Shown here: piece by piece, positions 25,973 through 35,078 of the stretch
Position numbering within the stretch: the stretch's first letter is position 1
Layout of the letters: each line of letters begins with the position of its first letter
Origin: Kitasatospora kifunensis
Lineage (GTDB): Bacteria > Actinomycetota > Actinomycetes > Streptomycetales > Streptomycetaceae
Direction: 5' to 3'
Length of the DNA stretch: 64,000 nt
Assembly (NCBI RefSeq): GCF_014203855.1
Contig: NZ_JACHJV010000001.1
Location: forward strand, 3,472,001 to 3,536,000
Translations under genes and position numbers: made by a program
Notes under the pieces: model-generated
Told to the model about the DNA's origin: nothing
The model's database searches: none
The model's input: the letters and a program-made list of their open reading frames with translations, nothing else

Positions 25973-27664
25973 TCAACTCAGCGCGGCCAGCACCTCCTTG
26001 GCCGCCCGCTCGCCCTGCTCGGCGCCACCGTCCATGAAGCCGGGGAAGTTCACCGAGGTGTGCTCGCCGCTCAGGTGGATGTTGCCCTGCGCGGTGGCCT
26101 CGTAGCCCAGGTACCGGTGCCAGTAGTTGACGGGGTAGTAGGAGTAGGCGCCGAGCGAGTACGGGTTGCGGTGCCAGGCCGACAGCTGCGCCTTGCCGTT
26201 CCACTGCGCCCGGGTGCCGGGGTAGGCCTGGTCGATCTGGTCCAGCATCCGGCCCGCCAACCCGCGCACGTACGGGTCCTGCTGGGCGGTGTTGAACGGC
26301 CCGGCGGGGGCGAGCGAGTGCGCCAGCGAGCCGCCGCCGTACTGCAGCAGGATGCCCGAGGTGCCGGGCTGCGGCTTGGTGGCGTCCCAGGTCTGCTGCA
26401 GGTCCAGGTCGCTGAACAGGTCGCCGGCCGAGATGCCGGGCCACGGGCCGCGGCCCAGCCAAGTACGCTGGTTGAACTGCATGTTGAGCTTGGTGCAGAA
26501 GCCCATCCGGTAGTCCCGGATCAGGTTGGTCATCCGGGCGTCGAAGCGGGCCCGGCTGAGGTCCAGGCGCTGCAGGACGCCCAGCGGCACCGCGATGACG
26601 GTGTGGTCGGCGGTGACGGTGCGGCGGGTGCCGCCGACCGAGAAGGTCAGCGTCTGGGTGCCGTCGTCGTTGGCCCGCACCGCCAGCAGCTCATGGCCGA
26701 GCCGGATGGTGTCGGCCGGCAGCGCATCGGCTATCGCGTGCGGGACCTGGTCGTTGCCGCCGACCACGTGGTAGCGCTCGTCGCTCTCGCCCCACAGGTT
26801 GAAGTGGGCCGGGTCGCTCTGGCCGCCGAGCTGCTGGATGATCGAGAGCGCGGACTGGCCGGTGGTGTCGGCGCCGTACTCGACGTTGTAGCCGACGTCC
26901 AGCCAGCGGCCCAGCTGGGAGTGGAGCCCGCCGGGCACCCGGGACTCGATCCACTGCCGCACCGTCATCGCGTCGAAGGCCCGCCCGGCCGCCGTGCTGG
27001 AGTCCCAGGTGACGTTCCCGGCGGCGGCGTTGTCGGCCTGCAGCCGGGCCCAGACCGGAGCGAAGTCCACGTCGGCCTGCTCGCGCGGGTAGTAGCGGCC
27101 GTCGAACCAGAGCACCTCGCGGGCGCCGGCCGGGCCCGAGTGCAGGAAGTCGACCAGCGGGAGCCCGAAGCGCTTGCAGAGCGCGAGCAGCGTGACGTGG
27201 TCGGTGTCGATCAGCTCGCCGCCGACCTCGCTGGTCTGACCGTTCTCCCAGTACGTGGTCTGCGAGTACATCCGGCCGCCGATCCGGTCCGGGTTGGCCT
27301 CGTAGATCGTGCTCTTGATCCCGGCGTCGGCCAGCGTGAGGGCGGCGTTCAGGCCCGCGATGCCGGCTCCGATGATCGCGATCCTGGCGTCCTTGCCCCG
27401 CCCCGCACCGACCTTGGACACACCGGCCGCCTCGGCGGCGTGCGCCCGCCCGGCGCCGAGGCCAAGACCCGCACCGGCGGCCGCCAGCGCCACCCCTGAG
27501 AGGGTGGCCGCGCGCAGCAGTTCGCGCCGGCCCACGCCGTCGGGTGTGGCGGCGGCCTCCGCGCGCAGCTCGCGCAGCTCGCCGACGGGCAGCCGCAGGC
27601 GGTCGGCGGCGGCGTGCTCGCCGGCCAGCTTGCGCAGGGCGTGCAGGGGGTTGGTGCGGGGCAT
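25973..27664 (-). CDS. Flavin-containing amine oxidase
   Basis: The 563-residue protein is a monoamine/polyamine-oxidase-type flavoenzyme that oxidises amines to aldehydes, ammonia and hydrogen peroxide. The FAD motif GAGIAGLNAA is at residues 99-108, followed by GGRM and, near the C-terminus, GEHTS...GFMDGGAEQGERAA, both family signatures. The N-terminus has RR at 46-47 in GVGRRELLRAATLSG and a hydrophobic stretch ending AHAAEA near 78, so Tat export with folded FAD is likely. ATG 27664 has AAAGGA upstream. It lies 65 bases after the permease gene, probably one operon. Confidence 0.93.
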   Translation of the reverse strand: MPRTNPLHALRKLAGEHAAADRLRLPVGELRELRAEAAATPDGVGRRELLRAATLSGVALAAAGAGLGLGAGRAHAAEAAGVSKVGAGRGKDARIAIIGAGIAGLNAALTLADAGIKSTIYEANPDRIGGRMYSQTTYWENGQTSEVGGELIDTDHVTLLALCKRFGLPLVDFLHSGPAGAREVLWFDGRYYPREQADVDFAPVWARLQADNAAAGNVTWDSSTAAGRAFDAMTVRQWIESRVPGGLHSQLGRWLDVGYNVEYGADTTGQSALSIIQQLGGQSDPAHFNLWGESDERYHVVGGNDQVPHAIADALPADTIRLGHELLAVRANDDGTQTLTFSVGGTRRTVTADHTVIAVPLGVLQRLDLSRARFDARMTNLIRDYRMGFCTKLNMQFNQRTWLGRGPWPGISAGDLFSDLDLQQTWDATKPQPGTSGILLQYGGGSLAHSLAPAGPFNTAQQDPYVRGLAGRMLDQIDQAYPGTRAQWNGKAQLSAWHRNPYSLGAYSYYPVNYWHRYLGYEATAQGNIHLSGEHTSVNFPGFMDGGAEQGERAAKEVLAALS

Positions 27665-27729
27665 GATCGGTGTCCTTTCGACGGGGGCAGGGGCTTGGGC
27701 AGGGGACGTGGGTAAGAGGAGGCGGTCGG

Positions 27730-29286
27730 TCAACCGTGGGCGGCGGGCACGGGCTCGACGGCGGGCCGCTCGGCGGCTTCTTCCAGGATGATCCGGCCCA
27801 TCCGGGCGTACCGCTCGGGACTGCGCTTCTTCATCACCAGCGCGAGCGTGAGGCCGCCCAGGAAGGTGCCGATCACCAGGTACGGGATCAGCCTGAAGAG
27901 CAGCGTGGAGGCGGCCGGGCCTGCCGCGGTGCCCATGTTCTTCACCAGCAGCACCACCACGCAGGTCATCGCCACCCCGCCGACCAGCGGCGCGGTCAGG
28001 GTGCGCAGCCAGTGCCTGGTCTCCGGGTGCTTGCCCTGGGCGTGGAAGTAGCCGATCACCGCGAACGAGCAGAGCGTCTGGACGATCAGGATCGCCATCG
28101 TGCCGAGCAGCGCGAGCAGGGTGTAGAGGTGCGTGTAGGGGTCCATTCCGGCCACCAGGAAGCCGGTCACCAGCAGGATCGCGATCACCGACTGCACGGC
28201 CGAGGCTACGTACGGCGAGCCGTGCCGTGGATGGGTGCGGCCGAGCGCGGGGTGGATGAAGCCTTCGCGGCCGATCGCGTAGAGATAGCGGGCGGCGCAC
28301 TGGTGGAAGGCCATCGCGCAGGCGAACGAGCCGGTCACCACCAGCCACTGGAAGACCTTGACCGCCCAGGCGCCGAAGTGGGCGCCCAGCGGGTCGAAGA
28401 AGAGGTTGTTGCCGTCCTTGCCCGGCACCAGGCCGTTCGCGATGTGGATGGCGTTCTGGACACCGTTGCCGGAGATGATCATCCAGGAGACGAAGACGTA
28501 GAAGAGGCCGACCCCGACCACCGAGATCAGCGTCGCCCTGGGCACCACCCGCTTGGGGTCGCGGGACTCCTCCCCGTACATCGCGGTGGACTCGAAGCCG
28601 ACCCAGGACCAGAAGGCGAAGAAGAGGCCGAGCCCGGCCGCCGCCGTCCCCGAGCCGCTGACCCCCTTGAAGGCGTTGACCGGGTTGACGGCCGCCAGCG
28701 GGATGCCGTCGGGGCCGCCGCCGGTGACCGCCACCGCGATCGAGGCCGCCAGCAGCACGGTGATCTCCAGCACCAGCGCGACGCCCAGCACCTTGGCGGT
28801 CAGGTGGATGTCGAAGAACGCCATCCCCGCGATCACCAGCAGGCCGAAGAGCGCGTACCAGCCCCAGGGCAGGTCCAGGCCCAGCTGGGCGGTGACCAGA
28901 GTGCGCAGCGAGTAGGCGAAGAACCCGATGATCGAGGCCTCGAAGACGATGTAGGCGAGCACCGCGAGCAGCCCGGAGGCCATCCCCACCACGCGGCCCA
29001 GACCGTGCGAGATGAAGCCGTAGAAGGCCCCGGCGGCGGTGATGTGCTTGGCCATCGCGACATAGCCGACCGAGAAGACGGTGAGCACCAGGGTGGCGAA
29101 GATGTAGGCCGCCGGGGCGCCGATCCCGTTGCCCTGGCCGACGATGATCGGCAGGTTGCCGGTCATCGCGGTGATCGGCGCGGCGGTGGCGATGGCCATG
29201 AAGACCACGCCGACCAGGCCCACCGAGTTCGCCTTCAACCGGTTGACCTCGCCCCCGCCGCCTTCGCTACCGGGGTCTGCGGACAT
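27730..29286 (-). CDS. APC-family amino acid/amine permease
   Basis: The 518-residue protein is an APC superfamily transporter with about 12 membrane segments. The N-terminal segment contains GVVFMAIATAAPITAM, the conserved APC start, and FAFWSWVGFESTAMYGEE fits the substrate-binding sixth segment. The ATG at 29286 has GAAGGAG eight bases upstream. As the upstream partner of an amine oxidase gene it probably imports the amine or amino acid that the pathway uses (putrescine-like compounds are a guess). Confidence 0.9.
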   Translation of the reverse strand: MSADPGSEGGGGEVNRLKANSVGLVGVVFMAIATAAPITAMTGNLPIIVGQGNGIGAPAAYIFATLVLTVFSVGYVAMAKHITAAGAFYGFISHGLGRVVGMASGLLAVLAYIVFEASIIGFFAYSLRTLVTAQLGLDLPWGWYALFGLLVIAGMAFFDIHLTAKVLGVALVLEITVLLAASIAVAVTGGGPDGIPLAAVNPVNAFKGVSGSGTAAAGLGLFFAFWSWVGFESTAMYGEESRDPKRVVPRATLISVVGVGLFYVFVSWMIISGNGVQNAIHIANGLVPGKDGNNLFFDPLGAHFGAWAVKVFQWLVVTGSFACAMAFHQCAARYLYAIGREGFIHPALGRTHPRHGSPYVASAVQSVIAILLVTGFLVAGMDPYTHLYTLLALLGTMAILIVQTLCSFAVIGYFHAQGKHPETRHWLRTLTAPLVGGVAMTCVVVLLVKNMGTAAGPAASTLLFRLIPYLVIGTFLGGLTLALVMKKRSPERYARMGRIILEEAAERPAVEPVPAAHG

Positions 29287-29486
29287 GCGCTCTCCTTCGG
29301 GGGGATCGGGGAGGTTACGGGAGCATGGATTCCGATGGACCGTCAGGATCTTTGCCCGCCCTTGGCCGCCGCAAGCAACAGGTAGTCAGGTGTTTGCCCT
29401 GGTCGTTTGACGCAGTGTTCGGGTCGCCGCGGGCCCCGGGAGCCGTTGGGGGCGGGGCGGACGGGGCCTGCGGGGGCTCCGCGGCG

Positions 29487-29618
29487 GCCTCGGGGCGGGT
29501 CTCGGGGCAGGTCTCGGCGGGTCTCAGGACGGGTCTCGGGGCGCTCCCATCGGGCTCCCATCGGGCTCCCACCACGCTCTCATCTCGCTCCCATCGCGCT
29601 CCCATCGCGCTCCCATGG
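29487..29618. repeat. Two abutting degenerate tandem arrays
   Basis: Within the 546-base gap (29287-29832), 29487-29543 repeats a GGGTCTCGGGGC-like unit about five times and 29541-29618 repeats a 10-base GCTCCCATCG unit about six or seven times with a few changes. No gene is seen in the gap. The arrays lie upstream of both the permease (minus) and the mannose synthase (plus). Confidence 0.7.
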
Positions 29619-29832
29619 CCGTCCCAGAAACAGAGCGCATGGTCGAGGTCCGGAAAATGGCCAGAAAACGGGCTGGCTAACGACCTCCACCTCAGGGTCG
29701 CTACCATCGGCACTGGTGATGAACCCGTACCAGATCCTCCCGGCGGACCAGCCCCGGGCCCTGCGGGCGGTTCCCACACCTACGCGATCGCCGCGTCCAT
29801 GGTGGACTCGGCGCAACCCGAAAGGCTCGTAC

Positions 29833-30603
29833 GTGACTGCGCCCCAGGAGCACTCCTTCGCCGACCTCGGCAAGGTGCTGGTCATCATCCCGACCTACAA
29901 CGAGGCCGAGAACGTCGAACGGATCGTCTCCCGGGTGCGGACCGCCGTTCCCGAGGTGCACGTCCTCGTCGCCGACGACAACAGCCCGGACGGCACCGGC
30001 GAGATGGCCGACAAGATCGCCGCGCAGGACGGCAACGTCCACGTCATGCACCGCAAGGGCAAGGAGGGCCTCGGCGCGGCCTACCTGGCCGGCTTCCGCT
30101 GGGGCATCGACAACGGCTACGACGTCCTGGTCGAGATGGACGCCGACGGCTCGCACCAGCCCGAGGAGCTCTACCGCCTGCTGACCGGCCTGCGCGGCGC
30201 CGACCTGGTGCTCGGCTCGCGCTGGGTGCCCGGCGGCAAGGTGGTCAACTGGCCCAAGTCCCGCCTGATCCTCTCCCGCGGCGGCTCGACCTACTCGCGC
30301 CTGATGCTGGGCGTGCCGATCAAGGACGTCACCGGTGGCTACCGCGCCTTCCGCAAGGAGACGCTGCTGGGCCTGGGCATGGACGAGGTCGCCTCGGCCG
30401 GCTACTGCTTCCAGGTCGACCTGGCCTGGCGCACGGTGAAGTCCGGCTTCAAGGTCGCCGAGGTGCCGATCACCTTCGTCGAGCGCGAGCACGGCGCGTC
30501 CAAGATGAGCCGCAACATCGTCTTCGAGGCGCTGTGGCGCGTCACCGTCTGGGGCGCGCAGTCCCGGGTGGCGAAGCTGACCGGCAAGGGCAAGAAGAAG
30601 TAG
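29833..30603 (+). CDS. ppm1: Polyprenol monophosphomannose synthase (Ppm1/DPM1 type)
   Basis: The 256-residue GT2 glycosyltransferase moves mannose from GDP-mannose to a polyprenyl phosphate, making the donor for protein O-mannosylation and lipoglycans. Visible motifs are [32 protein letters not shown] (metal-binding DxD) and GSRWVPGG. It is a stand-alone catalytic domain without the acyltransferase fusion of mycobacteria, as is normal in streptomycetes. GTG 29833 has GAAAGG upstream; an ATG at 29719 in frame would add 38 unlikely residues. A strong terminator follows. Confidence 0.93.
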   Translation: MTAPQEHSFADLGKVLVIIPTYNEAENVERIVSRVRTAVPEVHVLVADDNSPDGTGEMADKIAAQDGNVHVMHRKGKEGLGAAYLAGFRWGIDNGYDVLVEMDADGSHQPEELYRLLTGLRGADLVLGSRWVPGGKVVNWPKSRLILSRGGSTYSRLMLGVPIKDVTGGYRAFRKETLLGLGMDEVASAGYCFQVDLAWRTVKSGFKVAEVPITFVEREHGASKMSRNIVFEALWRVTVWGAQSRVAKLTGKGKKK

Positions 30604-30636
30604 TCGTCTGTTCTGCCGCGGCCGATCCCGCCGCGC

Positions 30637-30683
30637 ACAACGCCGAGCGGCCCGCACGTGACGTGCGGGCCGCTCGGCGTTGT
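30637..30683. terminator. Bidirectional terminator
   Basis: A perfect 23-bp inverted repeat (30637-30659 with 30661-30683, one base between) lies between the convergent mannose synthase and D,D-carboxypeptidase genes and probably ends both transcripts. Confidence 0.85.
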
Positions 30684-30703
30684 GGCTTGGACCGACCGGC
30701 TGC

Positions 30704-32518
30704 TCAGCCCACGCGGGTCAGCCGGGACATGATCGAGGGCGGGGCCAGGTCCTGCTGGAGCGCGACCGGGACCTGCACCTGGCTCGGGCCCGAGCCGGCC
30801 GTCAGGGTGCCCACGGTGGTTCCGGCGGCGGCGTTGTGGCCCAGGCCGCCCGGCAGGCCGGTCAGCTGGAGGGTGGTGGAGATCCCGGTGAAGCCTGCCA
30901 CCGCGAGGTCCTTGGTCGCCACCACCGGCACCTTGCCGCCCATCCCGTCGTCGACGTAGCCGACCACGTCGCCCTGCTTGGCCAGGGTCTGCCCGGTCAG
31001 CGCGGACTGCCCAGCCGTGATGATCTTCGAGCTGACGGTCTGCGCAGCCCTGATGATGTTGTCGGTCGCGGTCTGCGGCTGGCCCAGGGTCACCCCGAGC
31101 AGCATCTGCTTGCCGCCGGCGACGTCCTTGGTGGCGGCCCACATCAGGCAGCTGCCGGCCGGGGTGCTGGAGCCCGTCTTCACACCGATCACGCCGTTCT
31201 TGTTGAGCAGCGCGTTGGTGTTGAGGATCTTGGTGCCGGCGATGGTGGAGTCCGGCTCGGCGACGATCTGCTTGAAGATGTCGTTCTGCATCACCACCTC
31301 GGCCAGCTTCAGCTGGTCCTTCGCGGTGCTCTTGGTGTTGTTGCTGTAGCCGGCCGCGTCCGCGTAGCTGGTGTTGGCCATCTGGAACTTGGCGGCCTGG
31401 TCGTTCATCTTCTTGACGAACGCCTCCTCGGAGCCGGAGTCCCAGCGCGCCAGCAGTCGGGCGATGTTGTTGGCGCTGGGCAGCATCAGCATCTCCAGCG
31501 CCTCGTACTCGCTGATCTGCTGGCCCTCGGTCACCTTGGCGGTGGACTGGTCGGAGTCACCGGACTCGGTGGCGGCCGCCTTGTCCACGGTGATCGTCGG
31601 TCCCGACTCGCCCTTCTTGAGCGGGTGGGCCGTAAGGATCAGGTAGGCGTTCATCACCTTGGTCACGCTGGCGATCGGGACCGGGGTGTTCTCCGGGCCC
31701 GAACTGCCGAGGCTGCCCAGGCCGACCACCTCGGCAGCGGCCTGGCCCTTGGCCGGCCAGGGCAGCGCCACCGGGTCGCCGCCGAAGGTGAAGGAACCCT
31801 CCGCGGTCATCTTCAGCTGCGGCCTGGGCAGCGGGCGCAGCAACTGGGCCACCGCGACGGCGCCGGCCAGCAGGGCGAGCAGGACGGTCCACAGGGTGGC
31901 CCGCTTCAGTACCCGGCGCGCCAGGGAGGGGCGGTTGTCGTTGAGGGCGGCCAGGGCCGCCAGCGCCTCCGGGCTGCTCTCGGGGCCACTCGGCAGGGGC
32001 GGAAAGACACCGGGCGCGGGAGCCACCACGGGAGCGGCGGGAGCGGTAGGGGTGGGCGGGGCCACGAAGACAGGGGGCGTCTGGACGGGCGCGGGGGCCG
32101 GCGCGGCTTCTTCCGCTGCCTCCACCATCGCCACGGCCACGGCCACCGGCTCGGGCCCAGGCACCGACTGGGACTCGGGCACCGGCTGGGGCTCGGAGGC
32201 CGAGACCGACTGCGTCTTCGGCTCCGGAGCAGGCTCAACTGACGGTACGTCAGAAGAGGCGGCGTCAGTCTCCGCCGTCTCATGCTCGCTCCGGATCGCG
32301 AGACGCGGATCCGCTGCCTGGGGATTCTCCTCCGCCGGTGCTTCGGGCTCCGGCTCGGGCAGGCGCAGGAAGGTGGTCCTGGTGTCCGCATCCCGGACGC
32401 GTAGGTGGACAGTTGAGCCGCCGCCGTGCGGCGCCGCCTCCTCTGCCGTCGGCGCCACCTCGGCAGCGGCGGGCTGCTCCCGCTCCCCGTCCTGCACCTT
32501 CTCCGGGGCGTCGCCCAC
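30704..32518 (-). CDS. D-alanyl-D-alanine carboxypeptidase (S11) with long cytoplasmic N-terminus
   Basis: The 604-residue protein has a Glu/Pro/Ala-rich cytoplasmic region (about 1-205), one membrane segment (about 209-228), and an external S11 penicillin-binding domain. The active-site triad motifs are SVTK (Ser284-Lys287), SAN (Ser348-Asn350) and KTG (Lys447). It trims the terminal D-Ala from peptidoglycan stems. The first 200 residues are far longer than in DacA and look disordered, perhaps a phosphorylation or interaction platform. The GTG at 32518 has GAGGAGG upstream. A paralogue lies at 44370. Confidence 0.93.
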   Translation of the reverse strand: MGDAPEKVQDGEREQPAAAEVAPTAEEAAPHGGGSTVHLRVRDADTRTTFLRLPEPEPEAPAEENPQAADPRLAIRSEHETAETDAASSDVPSVEPAPEPKTQSVSASEPQPVPESQSVPGPEPVAVAVAMVEAAEEAAPAPAPVQTPPVFVAPPTPTAPAAPVVAPAPGVFPPLPSGPESSPEALAALAALNDNRPSLARRVLKRATLWTVLLALLAGAVAVAQLLRPLPRPQLKMTAEGSFTFGGDPVALPWPAKGQAAAEVVGLGSLGSSGPENTPVPIASVTKVMNAYLILTAHPLKKGESGPTITVDKAAATESGDSDQSTAKVTEGQQISEYEALEMLMLPSANNIARLLARWDSGSEEAFVKKMNDQAAKFQMANTSYADAAGYSNNTKSTAKDQLKLAEVVMQNDIFKQIVAEPDSTIAGTKILNTNALLNKNGVIGVKTGSSTPAGSCLMWAATKDVAGGKQMLLGVTLGQPQTATDNIIRAAQTVSSKIITAGQSALTGQTLAKQGDVVGYVDDGMGGKVPVVATKDLAVAGFTGISTTLQLTGLPGGLGHNAAAGTTVGTLTAGSGPSQVQVPVALQQDLAPPSIMSRLTRVG

Positions 32519-32812
32519 GTGTCCCTACCTCCTCATGTTCGTGTGCTGCGGGGCTGTCGCCACCGCTGGGGTCCGACCTCTACAGTCTCAGCCCACCGCG
32601 AGCCGATCACGGCCCGCCACACCCCGTCCGACCGGCGGTTATTCCGAGCGCTCGGCCCGTCCCAGGCGATGACGTCACCCCGTCGGCCGCTGGTTCCCCA
32701 CCCCGGAAAGCCTCTTGGGGAGTTCCCGGCCCAAGGTCACGATTCGGAGGCGTACTCGACAAGTCCGTGTGAGAGGCGTCACGCTGTCATTCATCCACGC
32801 GGGGAGGCTTGG

Positions 32813-33553
32813 ATGGGCAAGAGCCGTAGAACAATTCCCGAGGAACTTTTGCTGCTCGCCTTGGACCCGACCACGGGTACCACCGCGCAGCCGCAAACCC
32901 TCGACCTCGGACTCGCCGGGGCGCAGCTCGTCGAGCTGTCCCTGGCCGGACGGATCGTCCCGGACGGGGACCGGATCGCCGTGGTGCTGCCACGGCCGAC
33001 CGGCGACCCCACCCTGGACCACGCCCTGGAGCTGCTGCGCCGTCGCGGCAGCCCGGTGCGTGCCGCGCACTGGATCGGCGGGCCCCGACTGGGGCTGCGG
33101 CAGACCTACCTGGCGCATCTGGAGCGGTGCGGCATGGTCGCCGCCGTTCCGGGCCAGGTGTGCGGGGTCCTGCCGACGACGCGATACCAGGCATCCGACG
33201 ACTGTACGAACGCCGCCATCAAGCAGCGTCTCGACACAGCCATCAGGACCGGGGTACCACCGGACCCCAGGACGGCCGCACTGGCCGCACTGGCGCACGC
33301 CGTCGGCCTGGGCAAGCACCTCTACCCCGGTAACGAGGGCCGGTCCTCACGGTCGCGCCTGCGCGACCTGATCCGCTACGACCCGTTAGGCGGCATGGTC
33401 GCCCACGCCGTCATGGACGTGCAGAACGGTCTGCCGGCTCCGGCGAACCGCACCGGCCCGGTGGGCCGGGCCCCGGCCGCGCGCAGCAGTGCCGAGTCGG
33501 TCCCCAGGGGCCGGTCCGGCGCCGTCGCACCCAGCCAGGTCGGCGCGCGCTAG
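32813..33553 (+). CDS. GPP34-family phosphoprotein-like protein (TTA codon)
   Basis: The 246-residue protein is a bacterial GOLPH3/GPP34-family member, starting MGKSRRTIPEELLLLALD and continuing with LGLAGAQLVELSLAGRI, the family hallmark. The eukaryotic family binds PI4P; the role of the many streptomycete copies is unknown, though often near regulators. ATG 32813 has GGGGAGG upstream. Codon 192 (33386-33388) is TTA, the rare Leu codon read only by the bldA tRNA in streptomycetes, so translation may be tied to development. It is divergent from the carboxypeptidase. Confidence 0.92.
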   Translation: MGKSRRTIPEELLLLALDPTTGTTAQPQTLDLGLAGAQLVELSLAGRIVPDGDRIAVVLPRPTGDPTLDHALELLRRRGSPVRAAHWIGGPRLGLRQTYLAHLERCGMVAAVPGQVCGVLPTTRYQASDDCTNAAIKQRLDTAIRTGVPPDPRTAALAALAHAVGLGKHLYPGNEGRSSRSRLRDLIRYDPLGGMVAHAVMDVQNGLPAPANRTGPVGRAPAARSSAESVPRGRSGAVAPSQVGAR

Positions 33554-33613
33554 CACCACGGGCCGATGCCCCACGGGGCGGTCGTATCCGGCATCCGCCG
33601 GGCGCGACCGCCC

Positions 33614-33709
33614 TGTGTCGTCCCTGCAGCTGTGTCGTCCCTGCAGCAGGTCAGGGTGGGCACGGTGCGGGTGCACGGTCCAGGTTCAAGGTGCGGGTAC
33701 AAGGTCCAG
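33614..33709. repeat. Short direct repeats before the XRE regulator
   Basis: In the 403-base gap 33554-33956, a 17-base unit is duplicated perfectly in tandem (33614-33630 and 33631-33647). Further on, GGTGCGGGTRCAMGGTCCAG occurs at 33664-33683 and 33690-33709, 26 bases apart. They lie 250-340 bases before the XRE start and could be binding sites. No gene is seen in the gap. Confidence 0.6.
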
Positions 33710-33956
33710 AGGGGACATCCGGGCGCACTCCGCATACAGATCGCATTACCACTGAAATCGCCCCGGCGGGCGAGTTTGGCATAGTCGGTCGCTGCTCGGG
33801 CCATTCCACGACGGCGAACTGATCGGAGGTGACATGCTGCTGAGAAACAGGGGGTTGGTACCACTGCCCAGGCCAACGGACGGCGCCGGACCACTGCCCG
33901 CCCCAGCCCGCACACGAACTGCCCCAAGCACCGTAGAGGTCCCGCCGGAGGTCGAT

Positions 33957-34850
33957 GTGTCCGCCAGCATCAATCCCACTGTCCGCCGCAGACGACTGGG
34001 CGCAGAGTTGCGCAGGCTGCGCGAGCAGCGGGGGATGACCGCCGAGCAGGTGGCCGACCGGCTGATGGTCTCCCAGTCGAAGATCAGTCGGCTGGAGAAC
34101 GGCCGACGCAGCATCAGTCCACGCGATGTCCGCGACCTGTGCGACGTCTACGAGGTCACCGACCCCAAGATGCGCAACAGCCTGATGGAGATGGCCAGGG
34201 AGTCCAAGCAGCGCGGGTGGTGGAACGAGTTCGGCGACATCCCCTACAGCGTCTACATCGGCCTGGAGGCGGAGGCCTTCTCGATCCGCAGCTACGAGTC
34301 CTCCTTCATGCCCGGCCTGCTCCAGACCCGGGAGTACGCCGAGGCGGTGGTGCACGGCACGCAGCCGGACACCGACACGGAGGCGATCCGCCGCCGGGTG
34401 GAGGTCCGGCTCAAGCGGCAGGACCGGATCACCGGAGAGGATCAGCTGGCCAGCTACTGGACCGTGATAGACGAAGCGGTGCTGGCCCGGGAGGTCGGTG
34501 GGCCGGCGGTGATGGGCCAGCAGCTGCGCCGGCTGCTGGAGGCGGGCGAGCAGGCGAACGTCAACATCCAGGTGATCCCGTTCCAGCGCGGCGCACACCC
34601 GGGGATGACCGGCACATTCTCCCTGCTGGAGTTCCCTGAGTCAGCCGATTCCACTGTTGTGTACTTCGAAGGGGTGACGAGCGACCTCTACTTGGAGAAG
34701 GACGCCGATGTCCGCCGCTATACCGGTCTATACGACCACTTGCGTGCGGCCGCTCTGGGCGTCGCCGAGTCCAGGTCGCTGATAACCACCTATGCGGAGG
34801 TATACGACAATGAGCTCCAAGATCCTGACCGTGGACCCGGCCTGGCGTAA
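33957..34850 (+). CDS. XRE-family regulator with DUF5753 domain
   Basis: The 297-residue protein has an N-terminal Cro/CI helix-turn-helix (about 12-68: MTAEQVADRLMVSQSKISRL) and a C-terminal DUF5753 domain (about 95-280, with EAEAFSIRSYESSFMPGLLQ and IQVIPFQRGAH). This is the WhiJ/Scr1-type architecture common in streptomycetes, always near a small DUF397 protein. I chose GTG 33957 because CGGAGG lies just upstream and family members start MSASINPTVRRRRLG; the frame is open back to 33834. It overlaps the next gene by 41 bases. Confidence 0.93.
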   Translation: MSASINPTVRRRRLGAELRRLREQRGMTAEQVADRLMVSQSKISRLENGRRSISPRDVRDLCDVYEVTDPKMRNSLMEMARESKQRGWWNEFGDIPYSVYIGLEAEAFSIRSYESSFMPGLLQTREYAEAVVHGTQPDTDTEAIRRRVEVRLKRQDRITGEDQLASYWTVIDEAVLAREVGGPAVMGQQLRRLLEAGEQANVNIQVIPFQRGAHPGMTGTFSLLEFPESADSTVVYFEGVTSDLYLEKDADVRRYTGLYDHLRAAALGVAESRSLITTYAEVYDNELQDPDRGPGLA

Positions 34851-35022
34851 GAGCAGCCACAGCGGCGGCAACGGTGCCTGTGTGGAGATCGCGGTACCGG
34901 CTCCGGTCGCTGTTGCCGTGCGGGACTCCAAGGACCCGGTCGGGCCGTGGCTGCACTTCTCCCCCGCGGCCTGGCACGCGTTCGCGACGGCCGCGGGGCA
35001 CGGGGAGTTCGGGACCGTCTGA
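34810..35022 (+). CDS. DUF397 small protein
   Basis: The 70-residue DUF397 protein has the family core WRKSSHSGGNGACVEIAV and a C-terminal F.P.AW..F motif. ATG 34810, with GGAGG nine bases upstream, places its start inside the XRE gene, a 41-base overlap that implies coupled translation. In studied pairs the DUF397 protein binds and modulates its XRE partner, and the pairs have been compared to toxin-antitoxin systems or to developmental and antibiotic switches (WhiJ/BldB-like, Scr1/Scr2). Confidence 0.93.
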   Translation: MSSKILTVDPAWRKSSHSGGNGACVEIAVPAPVAVAVRDSKDPVGPWLHFSPAAWHAFATAAGHGEFGTV

Positions 35023-35078
35023 GGCACCGTCCTAGGAGGGTCCGCCCAGTCGCCGTGCGCACATGCTGACGGGAGCGC

